A DNA stretch of 64,000 nt from Hyphomicrobiaceae bacterium (lineage in GTDB: Bacteria; Pseudomonadota; Alphaproteobacteria; Rhizobiales; Hyphomicrobiaceae), in NCBI GenBank assembly GCA_022844275.1, contig JALHMB010000007.1, positions 124,001 to 188,000 of the forward strand, given 5' to 3'. The number at the start of each line of letters is the position of its first letter. The first letter of the stretch is position 1. The translations under genes were made by a program, and so were the position numbers. The notes beneath the pieces were generated by a model. That model made no database searches. It had not been told where the DNA came from and saw only the letters and a list, made by a program, of their open reading frames with translations. Shown here in pieces: positions 36,639 through 49,474 of the stretch.

Positions 36639-38228
36639 ATGAGCGGGCGCACGTCCTTCTACATTACGACGCCGATCTACTACCCCAATGGCGAGCCACA
36701 CTTCGGCCACGCCTATACGTCGATCGCGTGCGACGTGATGGCCCGCTTCGCCCGCCTCGACGGCCGCCAGGTCTTCTTCCTGACAGGCACGGACGAGCAC
36801 GGCCTCAAGATGAAGCAGAGCGCCCTCAAGGAGGGGATCACGCCGCAGGCGCTGGCCGACCGCAACTCGGCGCGCTTCAAGGAGCTGTTCGCCGCGCTCA
36901 ACATCTCGAACGACGATTTCATCCGCACGACGGAGCCCCGCCACTACGCCGCCTGCCAGGCGCTGTGGAGCCGCATGGCCGATGCCGGCGATATCTATCT
37001 CGACAGCTATGGCGGCTGGTACTCCGTGCGCCAGGAGGCATTCTTCAAGGAGAGCGAGACGACCGTCGGGCCCGATGGCGTGCGCCGCGAGCCGCTCGGC
37101 TCGCCCGTCGAGTGGACGGAGGAGAAGACCTATCGCTTCCGGCTCTCGGCCTATGGCGACAAGTTGCTCGCGCACTACGAGGCCAATCCGGAGTTCATAC
37201 TGCCGCTCGAGCGGCGCAACGAGGTCATCAGCTTCGTCAAGAGCGGGCTCGAAGACCTCTCCGTCTCGCGCGCCACGCTCGACTGGGGCGTTCCGGTGCC
37301 AGGCGATCCAACGCACGTCATGTACGTGTGGATCGATGCGCTGACGAACTACATTACTGCCGCCGGCTATCCGGATGTGGGCTCGCCGCGCTTTACGACT
37401 TTCTGGCCGGCCGACGTGCACGTCGTCGGAAAGGACATCCTGCGCTTTCATGCCATCTACTGGCCGGCCTTCCTCATGTCGGCGGGCGTGGCGGTGCCGC
37501 AGCGCGTGTTCGCGCACGGCCTGCTGCTCAGCCGCGGCGAGAAGATGTCGAAGTCGGTCGGCAATGTGATCGACCCCTTCGAGATGGCGCGCGAGTTCGG
37601 CGTCGACCAGATGCGCTATTTCGCCATGCGCGAAGTGGCCTTCGGCAACGACGGCAACTACACGCGCGAGTCGATCATCAATCGCATCAACGCCGATCTC
37701 GCCAACGATCTCGGCAACCTCGCGCAGCGCTCGCTGTCGATGATCGCCAAGAACTGCGATGGCAAGGTGCCGGAGCCGGGCGCCTTCACGCCGGAGGACA
37801 ATGAGCTGCTCGCCGCCGCCGACGATATGGTCGTCAAGGCGCGCGAGGCTTTACGCGTTCAGGCCGTGAACCGCTATCTCGATGCGGTGTGGACCGTAGT
37901 CGGCGATGCGAACCGCTATTTCGCTGCGGAGGAGCCTTGGGCCAAGCGCAAGACCGATCCGGCGCGCATGGCGACGATTCTCTATGTCACCGCGGAAGTC
38001 GTGCGGCAGGTTGCGATCCTCGCCCAGCCGACGACGCCCACGGCGGCGAGCCTCCTGCTCGACCTGCTCGCACAGCCGGCAGAGGGTCGCCTGTTCACGG
38101 CATTGGGCGCGCAGTCGCGTCTCGCACCCGGCCTCGCGCTCCCCGCCCCGACCGGCGCATTCCCGCGTTATGTCGATCCGGCAGAGGCTGCCGAAGCGCC
38201 TAAGCCGAAGGGCAAAGCAAAGGGCTGA
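36639..38228 (+). CDS. metG: Methionyl-tRNA synthetase
   Basis: MetG charges initiator and elongator tRNA(Met). The 529-residue enzyme has the class I signature HFGH in [13 protein letters not shown] and the KMSKS loop in [10 protein letters not shown]. The CP region has [11 protein letters not shown] in place of the zinc-binding cysteines, which marks the zinc-free subtype. No C-terminal tRNA-binding fusion is present, so the length is standard for this subtype. Confidence 0.96.
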   Translation: MSGRTSFYITTPIYYPNGEPHFGHAYTSIACDVMARFARLDGRQVFFLTGTDEHGLKMKQSALKEGITPQALADRNSARFKELFAALNISNDDFIRTTEPRHYAACQALWSRMADAGDIYLDSYGGWYSVRQEAFFKESETTVGPDGVRREPLGSPVEWTEEKTYRFRLSAYGDKLLAHYEANPEFILPLERRNEVISFVKSGLEDLSVSRATLDWGVPVPGDPTHVMYVWIDALTNYITAAGYPDVGSPRFTTFWPADVHVVGKDILRFHAIYWPAFLMSAGVAVPQRVFAHGLLLSRGEKMSKSVGNVIDPFEMAREFGVDQMRYFAMREVAFGNDGNYTRESIINRINADLANDLGNLAQRSLSMIAKNCDGKVPEPGAFTPEDNELLAAADDMVVKAREALRVQAVNRYLDAVWTVVGDANRYFAAEEPWAKRKTDPARMATILYVTAEVVRQVAILAQPTTPTAASLLLDLLAQPAEGRLFTALGAQSRLAPGLALPAPTGAFPRYVDPAEAAEAPKPKGKAKG

Positions 38229-38248
38229 GGGCCGAAGGCACCGACACG

Positions 38249-39049
38249 ATGCTCGTCGATCACCACTGCCATCTCGACTATCCCGATCTCGCGCGCAATC
38301 GCGAGGACGTGCTGGCGCGCGCCAGGGCGGCGGGCATCGGACGGATGGTCACGATCTCGACGCTCATTCGCAACTACGACGTCTATCGCGAGATCGCCGA
38401 GGCGCATCCGGAGATCTTCTTCACGGTCGGAACGCACCCGCACCGCGCGCACGAAGAGCTCGACATTCCCGTCGCCGAGATCGTGCGCCTCGCGCACCAT
38501 CCGAAGTGCGTCGGTATCGGCGAAGCTGGTCTCGACTACTTCTATGACAAGTCGCCGCGTCCGGCACAGCGCGAAGGTTTCCTCAAGCACATTGAGGCGG
38601 CACGCGAGAGCGGTCTACCGCTCGTCATTCATTCGCGCGATGCGGACGACGACACCGCTGCCATCCTCGAGGAAGAAATGCAGCGCGGCGCCTTCACAGC
38701 CGTCCTGCACTGCTTCACGGGCGGCGCCGATCTCGCGCGGCGCGCGGTGGCCATCGGCCTCTATGTGTCGCTCTCGGGCGTCATCACGTTCAAGAAGAAC
38801 GATGCACTGCGCGCCATAGCCGCCGACGTGCCGATGGACCGCGTCCTCGTCGAGACGGACGCGCCGTTCCTCGCGCCGGAACCCTTCCGGGGAAAGCGGA
38901 ACGAACCAGCCTATGTGGTGCACACGGCCGCAGCGCTGGCGCGCGTCAAAGGCGTGACGGAAGCGGAGATCGCCGCCGTGACGACCGAGAACTTCTTTCG
39001 TCTGTACGAGAAGACGCCCCGCATCCTCGCGGAAGGCGTCGCTGCATGA
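38249..39049 (+). CDS. TatD-family metal-dependent hydrolase
   Basis: This 266-residue TIM-barrel hydrolase of the TatD DNase family begins MLVDHHCHLDYPDL with the first metal-binding His-x-His, and has GEAGLDYFYD, VIHSRDADDD, LHCFTGG and VETDAPFLAPEPFRG. Characterised members have 3'-5' exonuclease activity. It lies 20 bp downstream of metG and its stop overlaps the next gene by ATGA. Confidence 0.93.
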   Translation: MLVDHHCHLDYPDLARNREDVLARARAAGIGRMVTISTLIRNYDVYREIAEAHPEIFFTVGTHPHRAHEELDIPVAEIVRLAHHPKCVGIGEAGLDYFYDKSPRPAQREGFLKHIEAARESGLPLVIHSRDADDDTAAILEEEMQRGAFTAVLHCFTGGADLARRAVAIGLYVSLSGVITFKKNDALRAIAADVPMDRVLVETDAPFLAPEPFRGKRNEPAYVVHTAAALARVKGVTEAEIAAVTTENFFRLYEKTPRILAEGVAA

Positions 39050-39846
39050 GCGGAAAGCTGACGCTCCTCGGCACCGGTTCGTCCGGCGGCGTGCCCCGGC
39101 TCGGCAACAACTGGGGCGCCTGTGACCCATCGAACCCGAAGAACCGACGCCGGCGGTGCGCCGCTCTGATCGAGCGCATTGCCGGCCGCGGTCGGACGCG
39201 GGTGCTCGTGGACACACCACCGGATCTGCGCGAGCAGTTACTGGATGTCAACGTCGACACCATCGACGGCGTGCTCTTCACGCACGACCATGCCGATCAC
39301 ACGCACGGCATCGATGATCTCAGAATGCTCGCCTATAACGCCAAGCGGCGCGTCGACGTTCATTTCGACGTAGCGACGCGCACCTCACTCTACGAGCGCT
39401 TCGGCTACTGCTTCGAGAGCCCGCCCGGTAGCATGTATGCGCCGATCCTCAACGCACACGTGATCGACCCGCCCAATGTTGTGCGGATCAATGGCAGTGC
39501 CGGACCGGTCGATGGCGTTCCTGTCCTTCAGGCGCATGGCGATGCCTTCTCGCTCGGCTTTCGCTTCGGCGATATCGCCTACTCGCCAGACATCAGCGGA
39601 CTTTCAACGGAGGCGCAGGAGCAGTTACGCGGCCTGGATCTCTGGGTCGTGGATGCACTTCGCTACATTCCACATCCGAGCCATTTCACCGTCGCGCAGG
39701 CGCTCGAATGGATCGAGATCCTGAAGCCGAAGCGCGCCATTCTCACGCACCTCCACGTCGATCTCGACTATGCGACCTTGAAGCGTGAACTGCCGCCCCA
39801 CGTCGAGCCAGCCTATGACGGCATGAGCGTGCATTTCGACTGGTAG
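39046..39846 (+). CDS. Metallo-beta-lactamase fold hydrolase (PhnP-like)
   Basis: This 266-residue MBL-fold protein has N-terminal LLGTGSSGGVPRLG, the metal motif FTHDHADHTHGID and C-terminal ILTHLHVDLDY. The layout with CGA-like insertion resembles PhnP-type phosphodiesterases (5-phosphoribosyl 1,2-cyclic phosphate). No phn genes are nearby, so the role here is uncertain; its fixed place after tatD suggests a housekeeping function. Confidence 0.9.
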   Translation: MSGKLTLLGTGSSGGVPRLGNNWGACDPSNPKNRRRRCAALIERIAGRGRTRVLVDTPPDLREQLLDVNVDTIDGVLFTHDHADHTHGIDDLRMLAYNAKRRVDVHFDVATRTSLYERFGYCFESPPGSMYAPILNAHVIDPPNVVRINGSAGPVDGVPVLQAHGDAFSLGFRFGDIAYSPDISGLSTEAQEQLRGLDLWVVDALRYIPHPSHFTVAQALEWIEILKPKRAILTHLHVDLDYATLKRELPPHVEPAYDGMSVHFDW

Positions 39847-39874
39847 CAGTCCTGAACCGCCGTCGCCGTCTGCC

Positions 39875-40780
39875 TCAGCCCTTGCCCCGCGTCTCGGTAT
39901 TGTGCGGGCGCGCGTGCTCCTCGAGATACTCGATCATGGCACCCGCCACATCGACACCCGTGGCCTGCTCCATGCCCTCGATACCCGGCGAGGAGTTCAC
40001 CTCCAGTACGAGCGGGCCGCGCTTCGAGCGCAGCATATCCACGGCCGCTACATTGAGGCCGAGTGCCTCCGTCGACTTCAGAGCCGTCTGAATCTCCTCG
40101 GGCGAGAGCGTAACGACCTCCGCCTTCCCGCCGCGATGCAGGTTCGATCGGAAATCGCCCTTGCGACCGACACGTCGCATGGCCGCCACGACGCGCTTGC
40201 CGACGACGAGCGCGCGCACGTCCGTGCCCATGGCCTCCTGGATGAACTCCTGCACCAGGATGTCGACATTGGCCGCGCTGAAAGCCTCGATGGTCGACTT
40301 GGCGGATGCTTCCGTCTCGGCAAGGATCACGCCCATGCCCTGCGTGCCCTCAAGGAGCTTGATGACGACGGGAACGCCGCCGACCTCCGCCAGGACATCA
40401 CCCGCCTTGCGGGGACCATGGGCGAACGCCGTCGAGGGAAGCCCGACGCCGGCGCGCGCGAGGAGCTGCAGCGCGCGAAGCTTGTCCCGCGACCGGCCTA
40501 TCGCCACGCTCTCGTTGAGCGAGAACACGCCTTGCACCTCGAACTGGCGTACGACCGCCAATCCATAGTGCGTAATGGAAGCGCCGATGCGCGGAATGAC
40601 GGCGTCGTAGATCGGGAGCGTCTTGCCGCCGAAGCGCAGCAGCGCATGGTTCGACGTGATGTTCATGTGCACGTGGAGCGTATTGATGACGTCGATATCG
40701 TGCCCGCGTGTGCGCGCCGCCTCGACGATTCGCCGATGCGAGTAGAGGCCGGGATTGCGCGCCAACATGACGAGCTTCAT
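39875..40780 (-). CDS. rimK: RimK-family ATP-grasp ligase
   Basis: This 301-residue ATP-grasp enzyme has family members that add glutamate to ribosomal protein S6. The start at 40780 gives the RimK-type N-terminus [25 protein letters not shown]-grasp elements [35 protein letters not shown] and [14 protein letters not shown] are clear. An aspartyl-protease-like partner often seen with rimK is not found here. Target protein not determined. Confidence 0.9.
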   Translation of the reverse strand: MKLVMLARNPGLYSHRRIVEAARTRGHDIDVINTLHVHMNITSNHALLRFGGKTLPIYDAVIPRIGASITHYGLAVVRQFEVQGVFSLNESVAIGRSRDKLRALQLLARAGVGLPSTAFAHGPRKAGDVLAEVGGVPVVIKLLEGTQGMGVILAETEASAKSTIEAFSAANVDILVQEFIQEAMGTDVRALVVGKRVVAAMRRVGRKGDFRSNLHRGGKAEVVTLSPEEIQTALKSTEALGLNVAAVDMLRSKRGPLVLEVNSSPGIEGMEQATGVDVAGAMIEYLEEHARPHNTETRGKG

Positions 40781-40963
40781 CAAAAGCGCTCCAAGGGAAT
40801 CAGGCCGCGACGGCAAGCCCATGCGGCGTCGGACACTGCTGGCCGAGCGTGCCAGTGAACTGATCTGTGCTCAGGGTGAGACATACCACGCGAGCGCCGG
40901 GCGTAAAGCGCACCGAGCGCTGGTGCGCGTTCGCGGGCCGCATGGGACCGAATTTGGGGAGCG

Positions 40964-41164
40964 TTAGCGGGTCTGTGCGGGCGTCGCGACGAGTGATCCC
41001 GCACCCTCGGCCTCGTCGGCGGCAGGATCGATGGCGGCGTGCATGAGCATGGCTCCGCCGAAGCTTAGGGCGGCGACGGTGACAAGGCAGATGAGCAGAC
41101 GCAACAGTAAGGACCGCCCCGAGATAACACTGCGGGACTGGCCGTCGACGACGGTATCGTTCAT
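40964..41164 (-). CDS. Small single-span membrane protein
   Basis: This 66-residue hypothetical protein starts at ATG 41164. A basic segment (GRSLLLR) is followed by one hydrophobic span (about residues 19-44) and an acidic, alanine-rich tail. No family was recognised. It lies between the BT1-type carrier (143 bp) and rimK on the same strand. No clear Shine-Dalgarno; coding status is moderate on codon look only. Confidence 0.45.
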   Translation of the reverse strand: MNDTVVDGQSRSVISGRSLLLRLLICLVTVAALSFGGAMLMHAAIDPAADEAEGAGSLVATPAQTR

Positions 41165-41306
41165 GAGCGTTCCCACGAAGCGCACAAAGTTGAGGATGGC
41201 GCTTTCGGCTTTCCATTCGCACTTCGAATCAGGCTTGATCAAGGCATCTTTGCATCGCGAATCACGACGCTCATCCGACGTAGCGTTGAAGCCACATTCG
41301 GCCTCG

Positions 41307-42827
41307 CTACCGTCTGGTTAGACGCGGGCCGAGGATCAGAATCGCCAACAGCGGCACGACCAGTCCGAGGCCGAAAACAACGGCAACGAGGGCCGTCAGC
41401 TCGCCGTACTGACCCCGGTCGACCTGAAAGATCAGGTTCAGATATTTGGTCTGGAGCGAGCCGGCCACGAGCGCGAGATTCATCAGCGAAGCCATGAGAG
41501 CGAACCACGTGGCGCGATGGCCAGGGGGCGCATTTACAGCCACCAGCGTCAGCAGAGGGATCATGCTCACCTGGGCGAGCGGCGACTGAGCGGCCGCGTC
41601 GATGAGCGCGATCGAGCGCGCGCCCATGCCGAGGACGCGCTCGGTCCATTCGTAGGCGCCGGTCACGAGGATCAGATTGGGAATGGCAAGAAGCCCGCCG
41701 ATGATTGTCAGCCAGAGCAGGACGCGCACGACGGGCTGGCGCGTCACGGCATCGGCTAGCAGCCAGGCCGCGGCGAGGCCGATCGCTGCACCGATCTGCT
41801 GGAGGACGCCGAAGAACGCCTGGTCGAAGCCCAGCACGTCGATGGTGAACCAAGTGTAGCCCTGCCCGACCGATGGCGTCGCGCGGAAGACGAAGATGAT
41901 GATCGCGGCGATGGCGATATGCCGCCGGGCCTCGGCCGGTACATGCGTGATCACGCGCTTCAGCATCGCGACGATGATCGCGATCGAAATGAGAAAGACG
42001 ATCTCCTGCGCCGCCGGCACTCCGACAAAGGCGATTGCCGTCACGGTCACGCCGAACGCGAGCCCGCCGCCGAGAATGCGCCAGTCGATGTCGCGGGTCT
42101 CGCTCGTCTCGAGGCGGACGAGCAGCGCGCCGGTGGTCGAGATCACAGGAATGACGAGGCCGATGAGAAAGACCGTGGCGTAGCCAAGGTGCTGCGCGAG
42201 GAAGCCCGAAAGACCCGCCACGGCGAAGATCCCGAGCGACAGGGCGAGACGGCCGAGCACCTGCACCATGCCGAGATCGCGCGTGATGTCCTGCTCTGGC
42301 CGCGGCGTACCGTCCGCCTCGACCCGGCTCACGACCTCGGTGCTCATGGCATCCGCCACCACGTCCTGAAGGACGACACCAGTGACGATGATGAGCTGAG
42401 ACGCAACGTAGATCGTGTTCGGATGGATGGTTGGGAACGTGCCGGCAGCCGCGCCGGCGAGCAGCAGAAGCCCCAGGCCAATGAGGCCAGCACCGATGAA
42501 CACGTAGATGCGGCGCTGCGAGCCCAAAAGCGGCACGGCATCGACGAGCTCGCCGAAGACCATTTTCACGGCCCATGGCAATCCGAGCCAGACGGCGAGC
42601 GAAGCGAGATCGGCTGGCGTGAGCGTCAGCGCGGACTTCACCCAAAAGTCCTGCGCCACCGCCGTGATCCCGAGCGCTCCATAGGCGAAGTAGATCATCA
42701 GCAGCGGCAGATACTGCCAGCGCATGGCGCGGATCGGCGTCAGCAACGCGGCTTCGAACTGTGCGCGCACATAGCTCTTCGGCGCCGGCTCGGCCTTGTC
42801 TGCTGGAGTGACTGTCTCCTGCGTCAT
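41307..42827 (-). CDS. MFS/BT1-type (folate-biopterin transporter-like) membrane protein
   Basis: This 506-residue carrier has about twelve helices. Family features include the N-terminal LLMIYFAYGALGI, the helix-2 cytoplasmic segment GLPWAVKMVFGELVDAVPLLGSQRR and VLQDVVADAMSTEVV with the acidic pair typical of folate/biopterin (BT1) transporters. It begins one base after the ligA stop, so it is very likely cotranscribed with it. The substrate cannot be inferred safely. Confidence 0.8.
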   Translation of the reverse strand: MTQETVTPADKAEPAPKSYVRAQFEAALLTPIRAMRWQYLPLLMIYFAYGALGITAVAQDFWVKSALTLTPADLASLAVWLGLPWAVKMVFGELVDAVPLLGSQRRIYVFIGAGLIGLGLLLLAGAAAGTFPTIHPNTIYVASQLIIVTGVVLQDVVADAMSTEVVSRVEADGTPRPEQDITRDLGMVQVLGRLALSLGIFAVAGLSGFLAQHLGYATVFLIGLVIPVISTTGALLVRLETSETRDIDWRILGGGLAFGVTVTAIAFVGVPAAQEIVFLISIAIIVAMLKRVITHVPAEARRHIAIAAIIIFVFRATPSVGQGYTWFTIDVLGFDQAFFGVLQQIGAAIGLAAAWLLADAVTRQPVVRVLLWLTIIGGLLAIPNLILVTGAYEWTERVLGMGARSIALIDAAAQSPLAQVSMIPLLTLVAVNAPPGHRATWFALMASLMNLALVAGSLQTKYLNLIFQVDRGQYGELTALVAVVFGLGLVVPLLAILILGPRLTRR

Positions 42828-42828
42828 G

Positions 42829-45243
<2,415 letters not shown>

Positions 45244-45279
45244 TCACGACTGACCGACACAAGTCCGTTACTGCGAGAC

Positions 45280-46296
45280 TTACTGGAGTCCGGCGCCCAT
45301 CGGCCGCGCAATGCTGCCCGTCGGCGTCTCATTGGGCGGCGTGCGCCGCACAATCGGAACGTCCTTAGCTGGCGGCTTGGCTGCTGGCGGCTTCGCCGGA
45401 GGTGCGTTCTTCGGCGTCGTATTTACCGGCTGCGCGGGCTGGCCGACCGGCTTGACAGTGACCTGCTTCCACTGCTGGCTCACCCAGCTTCCATCGGTCG
45501 CCTCAGGTTTCAGGCCGTGCTTCTGCAGGAGCGCGTACGCGTCCTTGTACCATTGGGACTGCGGGAAGTTGTGGCCGAGGACGGCGGCGGAGGCCTGGGC
45601 CTCGTGCTGGATGCCGAGCGCCATGTACGTCTCCGTGAGACGCATGAGCGCCTCCTCGACGTGGGCCGTGGTCTGATGCTCGGCGACGACTGTCTTGAAG
45701 CGGTTGATGGCGGCGACATAGTTGGCGCGCTGGAGATAGTAGCGGCCGACCGTCATCTCATTGCCAGCGAGCGCGTCCTCGCCGATGCGGATGCGGTTCT
45801 CGGCCTGACGCGCGTAAGGGCTTTCCGGATAACGCGTCATAAGCGTCTTGAGCTCGGCGATCGCCTTACGGGTTGCCACCTGATCGCGCTGTGGATCCTT
45901 GATCTCGTCGAAGTGCGACGAGGCGATGATGTGATGTGCGAGCGCCGCGTCCTTCGTGCCTGGATGCATGACGACGTACCGCTGCGCAGCCGCGACAGCC
46001 TCGGGATACTTGCCGGACTTGTAGTAGGCGTAGGCTGCGAGCACCATCGAGCGACGCGCTTCCTGCGCGTACGGGTGATGGCGGTCGATCTCTTCGAATT
46101 TCTTCGCCGCGGATTCGTTGCGTCCGTTGGCGAGCATCGCGTCGGCCTCGGCGTACATCTTGCCGGGCGGATCGGGATTCAACGCTTTGAGCGCTTCGGT
46201 GTTGGACGACGAGCAGCCGGCAAGCGACAGTCCAATCAGCAACGCGAGAGTGCCGATCTTGCGGCCGTGCCCCCCGGCGATCTGCGGCTTTTGCAT
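45280..46296 (-). CDS. bamD: Outer membrane protein assembly factor BamD
   Basis: BamD is a lipoprotein of the BAM complex that folds outer-membrane proteins. The 338-residue precursor from ATG 46296 has a lipobox LSLAGC with Cys28, then tetratricopeptide-like repeats (YAEADAMLANGRNESAAKKFEEIDR-type units through about residue 250). The tail (about 280-338) is proline/alanine-rich and low in complexity. recN, which sits between bamD and ligA in many alphaproteobacteria, is absent. Confidence 0.93.
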   Translation of the reverse strand: MQKPQIAGGHGRKIGTLALLIGLSLAGCSSSNTEALKALNPDPPGKMYAEADAMLANGRNESAAKKFEEIDRHHPYAQEARRSMVLAAYAYYKSGKYPEAVAAAQRYVVMHPGTKDAALAHHIIASSHFDEIKDPQRDQVATRKAIAELKTLMTRYPESPYARQAENRIRIGEDALAGNEMTVGRYYLQRANYVAAINRFKTVVAEHQTTAHVEEALMRLTETYMALGIQHEAQASAAVLGHNFPQSQWYKDAYALLQKHGLKPEATDGSWVSQQWKQVTVKPVGQPAQPVNTTPKNAPPAKPPAAKPPAKDVPIVRRTPPNETPTGSIARPMGAGLQ

Positions 46297-46513
46297 TCCA
46301 TCGTCCTCACGGTGTCGGTTCGCATCATATTCCGATGCGATCCGCGCCCGCCCCACTCATCCCATCCAAACGACACCGCAAACGTGCCGTACCGACTCAC
46401 CTAGCATGGCGCACCGTCTGTGGGCCACTCATGCTGATAGGCGCTAAAGCCTAGTCCACCGATATGGCGCTGATGCGGCAGCGCGCTCGTAAAGTGCCGG
46501 GCGCGCTTCGATT

Positions 46514-47476
46514 TCAGTTCCTGTTGGCAGCGAACTGGACAGCCGCCAAGCCGAGCGAAGCATCGTAGCCGGCGACGTGTGGCGTCTCGCGCACCATCGG
46601 AGCGTGGACCACCGTCCAGGCGTCTGCGTCGGCGAACAGCGCCTTGAGAACCGTCGCGTTGAGGCGATGGCCGCCGCGCACGGACCGGTAGGAAGCCAAG
46701 AGCGGCGCACCGGCCAGCGCGAGATCGCCGACCGCATCCAGCATCTTGTGACGCACGAACTCCTGCGGATAGCGCAGGCCTTCCGGATTCATAATCCGGT
46801 CCTCGCCGATCGCCACAGTGTTTTCGAGTGAAGCGCCGAGCGCGAGGCCGGACTTCCAGAGCATTTCCACGTCGCGCATGAAGCCGAACGTGCGGGCGCG
46901 GCACAGTTCCTGGCGGAAAGCGCCGGGGCTCAGATCCAGCGACATGCGCTGGCGGCCAATGACGGGGCTGTCGAAGTTGATCTCGACATCGAGATGGAAG
47001 CTCGAGTGCGGCGTCAGCTCGCCCCAGCAGTCGCCCTCCTGAACCCGTATCGGCTTCAGGACTTTAATGAACTTACGTGGCGTCGCGAGCCCGCGGACGC
47101 CGACCTCATCGATCGCATCGACGAAAGCGGCAGCGCTTCCGTCCATGATCGGCACTTCTTTGTTGTCGATTTCGATGAAGCAGTTGTCGACACAAAGACC
47201 ACGAAGCGCCGAGAGGAGGTGTTCCACGGTCCCGACGGTGACCCCCCGGTCATCCCCGATTACCGTGCAGAGGGTCAGGTTGCGCACTGCCCTCACGTCG
47301 GCCTCGATCTGGGAGATGATTCGCCCCCGTTTCGAGACAATGAAACAAATTCCAGTGTCGGCCGGAGCCGGATGTATCACCACTGAAACCGGCGCCCCGC
47401 TATGCACCCCCGTGCCGGACACCTCGATCTCGCGCGCAACCGTTGTCTGGCGTGCACCGATGAATCGCTTCGACAT
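46514..47476 (-). CDS. lpxC: UDP-3-O-acyl-N-acetylglucosamine deacetylase
   Basis: LpxC performs the committed step of lipid A synthesis. The 320-residue zinc amidase has the N-terminal TTVAREIEVSGTGVHSG, zinc ligand histidine in VEHLLSAL, and the second ligand set HKMLDAVGDLALAG. A GAGGGA site precedes the ATG. It is 462 bp downstream of ftsZ and so likely has its own promoter, as well as read-through. Confidence 0.95.
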   Translation of the reverse strand: MSKRFIGARQTTVAREIEVSGTGVHSGAPVSVVIHPAPADTGICFIVSKRGRIISQIEADVRAVRNLTLCTVIGDDRGVTVGTVEHLLSALRGLCVDNCFIEIDNKEVPIMDGSAAAFVDAIDEVGVRGLATPRKFIKVLKPIRVQEGDCWGELTPHSSFHLDVEINFDSPVIGRQRMSLDLSPGAFRQELCRARTFGFMRDVEMLWKSGLALGASLENTVAIGEDRIMNPEGLRYPQEFVRHKMLDAVGDLALAGAPLLASYRSVRGGHRLNATVLKALFADADAWTVVHAPMVRETPHVAGYDASLGLAAVQFAANRN

Positions 47477-47938
47477 GTAGCGCCGTCCCTCGATCCCCTT
47501 TCGGCTCTCAAATCGTAGTCAGCCCCATCGGAGCTAAACTGCAGGAAGAGAGAGCCCCCCAAGATCGTATCCAGTCGCTTGCCTACGCCACCACTTCCCG
47601 GGTGAGGCTGTTTTCTTAATTGCCCCGCAAGCGTTCCGGAACCCGTCTTAATCACGACGATAACGTGATGCGCGTCGCGTTAACAAGTCACGCTTTCTTA
47701 CCAAATGTTGCCGAGACGCCTCACCCTCTTACGCGTTGAAATATAACAGCTTTACGACTTCGCTGCGGTGGGTTTCTCGGAGTTTTCCACAAACACTGAG
47801 CAAGGAACAGCTTGGTGGCTTGAGTGTGTCGCTTTTGTGATTCGCGCTGCGAGGCCTACGCGAAGCTGCCCAATTCGATCGCAGCACTTTGTATATGCCA
47901 GGATTCCAGACGTGATGGCCGGCGCACCTCCGTGCACC
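47477..47938. promoter_or_regulatory. ftsZ-lpxC intergenic region with an operator-like dyad
   Basis: This 462-bp gap is unusually long inside a dense cluster and has AT-rich stretches. No gene is convincing. A dyad ATCACG-ACGATAA-CGTGAT lies at 47651-47669, and TTAA tetramers occur nearby (47648-47651, 47680-47683). It should hold the lpxC promoter and a stop for ftsZ transcription. No typical hairpin terminator was found. Confidence 0.45.
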
Positions 47939-49432
47939 TCAGCCCCTTCTGCCTTTGCCGCCGCCAACCAAGCGATGCAGGAGACCGCCACGCGGCGGCT
48001 CCGGCGGCGATGTCGGGGGCTCGAAAGGTTGCGCACGCGACTGCTGCCCGGAGTACACCGGCGCCTTCGCGGCGTACTCGCGCTGCCCGACCGGCGGAAA
48101 CTCGTCCACAGACGGCATACGCCGATAGTCGACATCCTCGGCGTGACGCGGCGGCGGCGCCGGCGCCTCCCTGCGATTTGCGGACACAGTTGAACTGCCG
48201 TGCCCCGGTCCGCCACTTTCCTCGATCACCACGCCGCCCGGCGCGCGCCACAACTCGCGCGGCGCAACTGGCGGCGCTGTGCGCTCTTGCGGCTCATAGT
48301 AGCCCGTGTGCGGGTTCAAATCCTCGGGATTGAAGCGGCGTCGAGAGTGATCACCTGCCGGCGGCACCGCCGATGCGGCGGGCGCTGCAGGCGCGTGCAT
48401 CGTCGAAGAAGAGTTCGCTGGAGATTGCGTTGAAGAGTGCTTCGACTGCGCTGCCTGCCGCGCCTCAGCAGCCGACATGCCGGATGCGACGATCGCGATT
48501 CGCATCGTGTTGGTCATGTTGTCGTCGAACGAGGCACCGACAATGATGTTCGCGTCCTCGTCGACTTCCTCACGCACGCGGGTTGCGGCCTCGTCGACCT
48601 CGAAGAGCGTCATGTCGCGACCGCCGATGATCGACAGAAGCACGCCCCTGGCTCCGCTCAGCGAGAGATCATCGATCAGCGGATTGGCGAGCGCCATCTC
48701 AGCCGCCTTGCGCGCGCGTCCCTCGCCCTTAGCTTCGCCCGTCCCCATCATCGCCGTGCCCATGCCGCGCATGATCACCTGCACGTCGGCGAAATCGAGA
48801 TTGATCAGGCCGTCCTTCATGATCAGGTCGACGATGCACGCGACACCGGCGTGCAGCACCTTGTCGGCGAGCACAAAGGCCTCGGCGAACGTCGTCTTCT
48901 CGTTCGCAATACGGAAGAGGTTTTGATTCGGAATCACGATGAGCGTGTCGACCGAGGTCTTGAGCTCGGCGATGCCGGCCTCCGCGACGCGCATCCGCCG
49001 CGCGCCCTCGAAGTGGAAGGGCTTAGTGACGATCGCGACCGTGAGAAGCCCCATGTCACGGGCCGTGCGCGCGATCACCGCCGCAGCGCCGGTCCCGGTG
49101 CCGCCGCCCATACCGGCGGCGATGAAGGCCATGTGGGCGCCCTTGAGCGACTTGGTGATCTCTTCCTTGGCTTCCTCGGCCGCGGCGAGGCCGATCTCGG
49201 GCCGCGATCCCGCACCGAGCCCCTGCGTTAGGTTCACACCGAGCTGGATACGATGCTCCGCGCCCGACGAGGCGAGCGCCTGCGCGTCGGTATTGGCAAC
49301 AATGTATTCGACGTCCTGAAGCCCGGACGCGATCATGTTGTTGATGGCATTGCCGCCCGCACCGCCGACCCCGATCACCTTGATGATGGGGCGCAATTCG
49401 CTGAAAGCCGGTGCTTGCGGACCTGTGCTCAT
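47939..49432 (-). CDS. ftsZ: Cell division protein FtsZ, C-terminal tail lacking the usual conserved peptide
   Basis: FtsZ forms the division ring. The 497-residue protein has the GTP-binding [11 protein letters not shown], the T7 loop region [12 protein letters not shown] and the AMMGTGEA helix. A long disordered linker starts near residue 325. It contains the rhizobial-type element [10 protein letters not shown] and ends at [17 protein letters not shown]. The usual C-terminal peptide for FtsA binding (IPAFLRRQ-like) is not present in the linker or, in any forward frame, within about 200 bp downstream. The core is intact and should polymerise. GAGG site at start. Confidence 0.95.
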   Translation of the reverse strand: MSTGPQAPAFSELRPIIKVIGVGGAGGNAINNMIASGLQDVEYIVANTDAQALASSGAEHRIQLGVNLTQGLGAGSRPEIGLAAAEEAKEEITKSLKGAHMAFIAAGMGGGTGTGAAAVIARTARDMGLLTVAIVTKPFHFEGARRMRVAEAGIAELKTSVDTLIVIPNQNLFRIANEKTTFAEAFVLADKVLHAGVACIVDLIMKDGLINLDFADVQVIMRGMGTAMMGTGEAKGEGRARKAAEMALANPLIDDLSLSGARGVLLSIIGGRDMTLFEVDEAATRVREEVDEDANIIVGASFDDNMTNTMRIAIVASGMSAAEARQAAQSKHSSTQSPANSSSTMHAPAAPAASAVPPAGDHSRRRFNPEDLNPHTGYYEPQERTAPPVAPRELWRAPGGVVIEESGGPGHGSSTVSANRREAPAPPPRHAEDVDYRRMPSVDEFPPVGQREYAAKAPVYSGQQSRAQPFEPPTSPPEPPRGGLLHRLVGGGKGRRG

Positions 49433-49474
49433 CGATGCCTCGTGTCCGTCCTGACCTCGTTCGCCTCGCGCGGC

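Noticed and set aside
46401-46904. Open frame of 167 codons on the minus strand overlapping the lpxC end
   Set aside because: It is another frame of lpxC, with biased arginine content and no motif.
48312-48323. A GGGTTCAAATCC string that resembles a tRNA T-loop
   Set aside because: It lies inside the ftsZ coding sequence, and no acceptor, D- or anticodon arm could be fitted around it.
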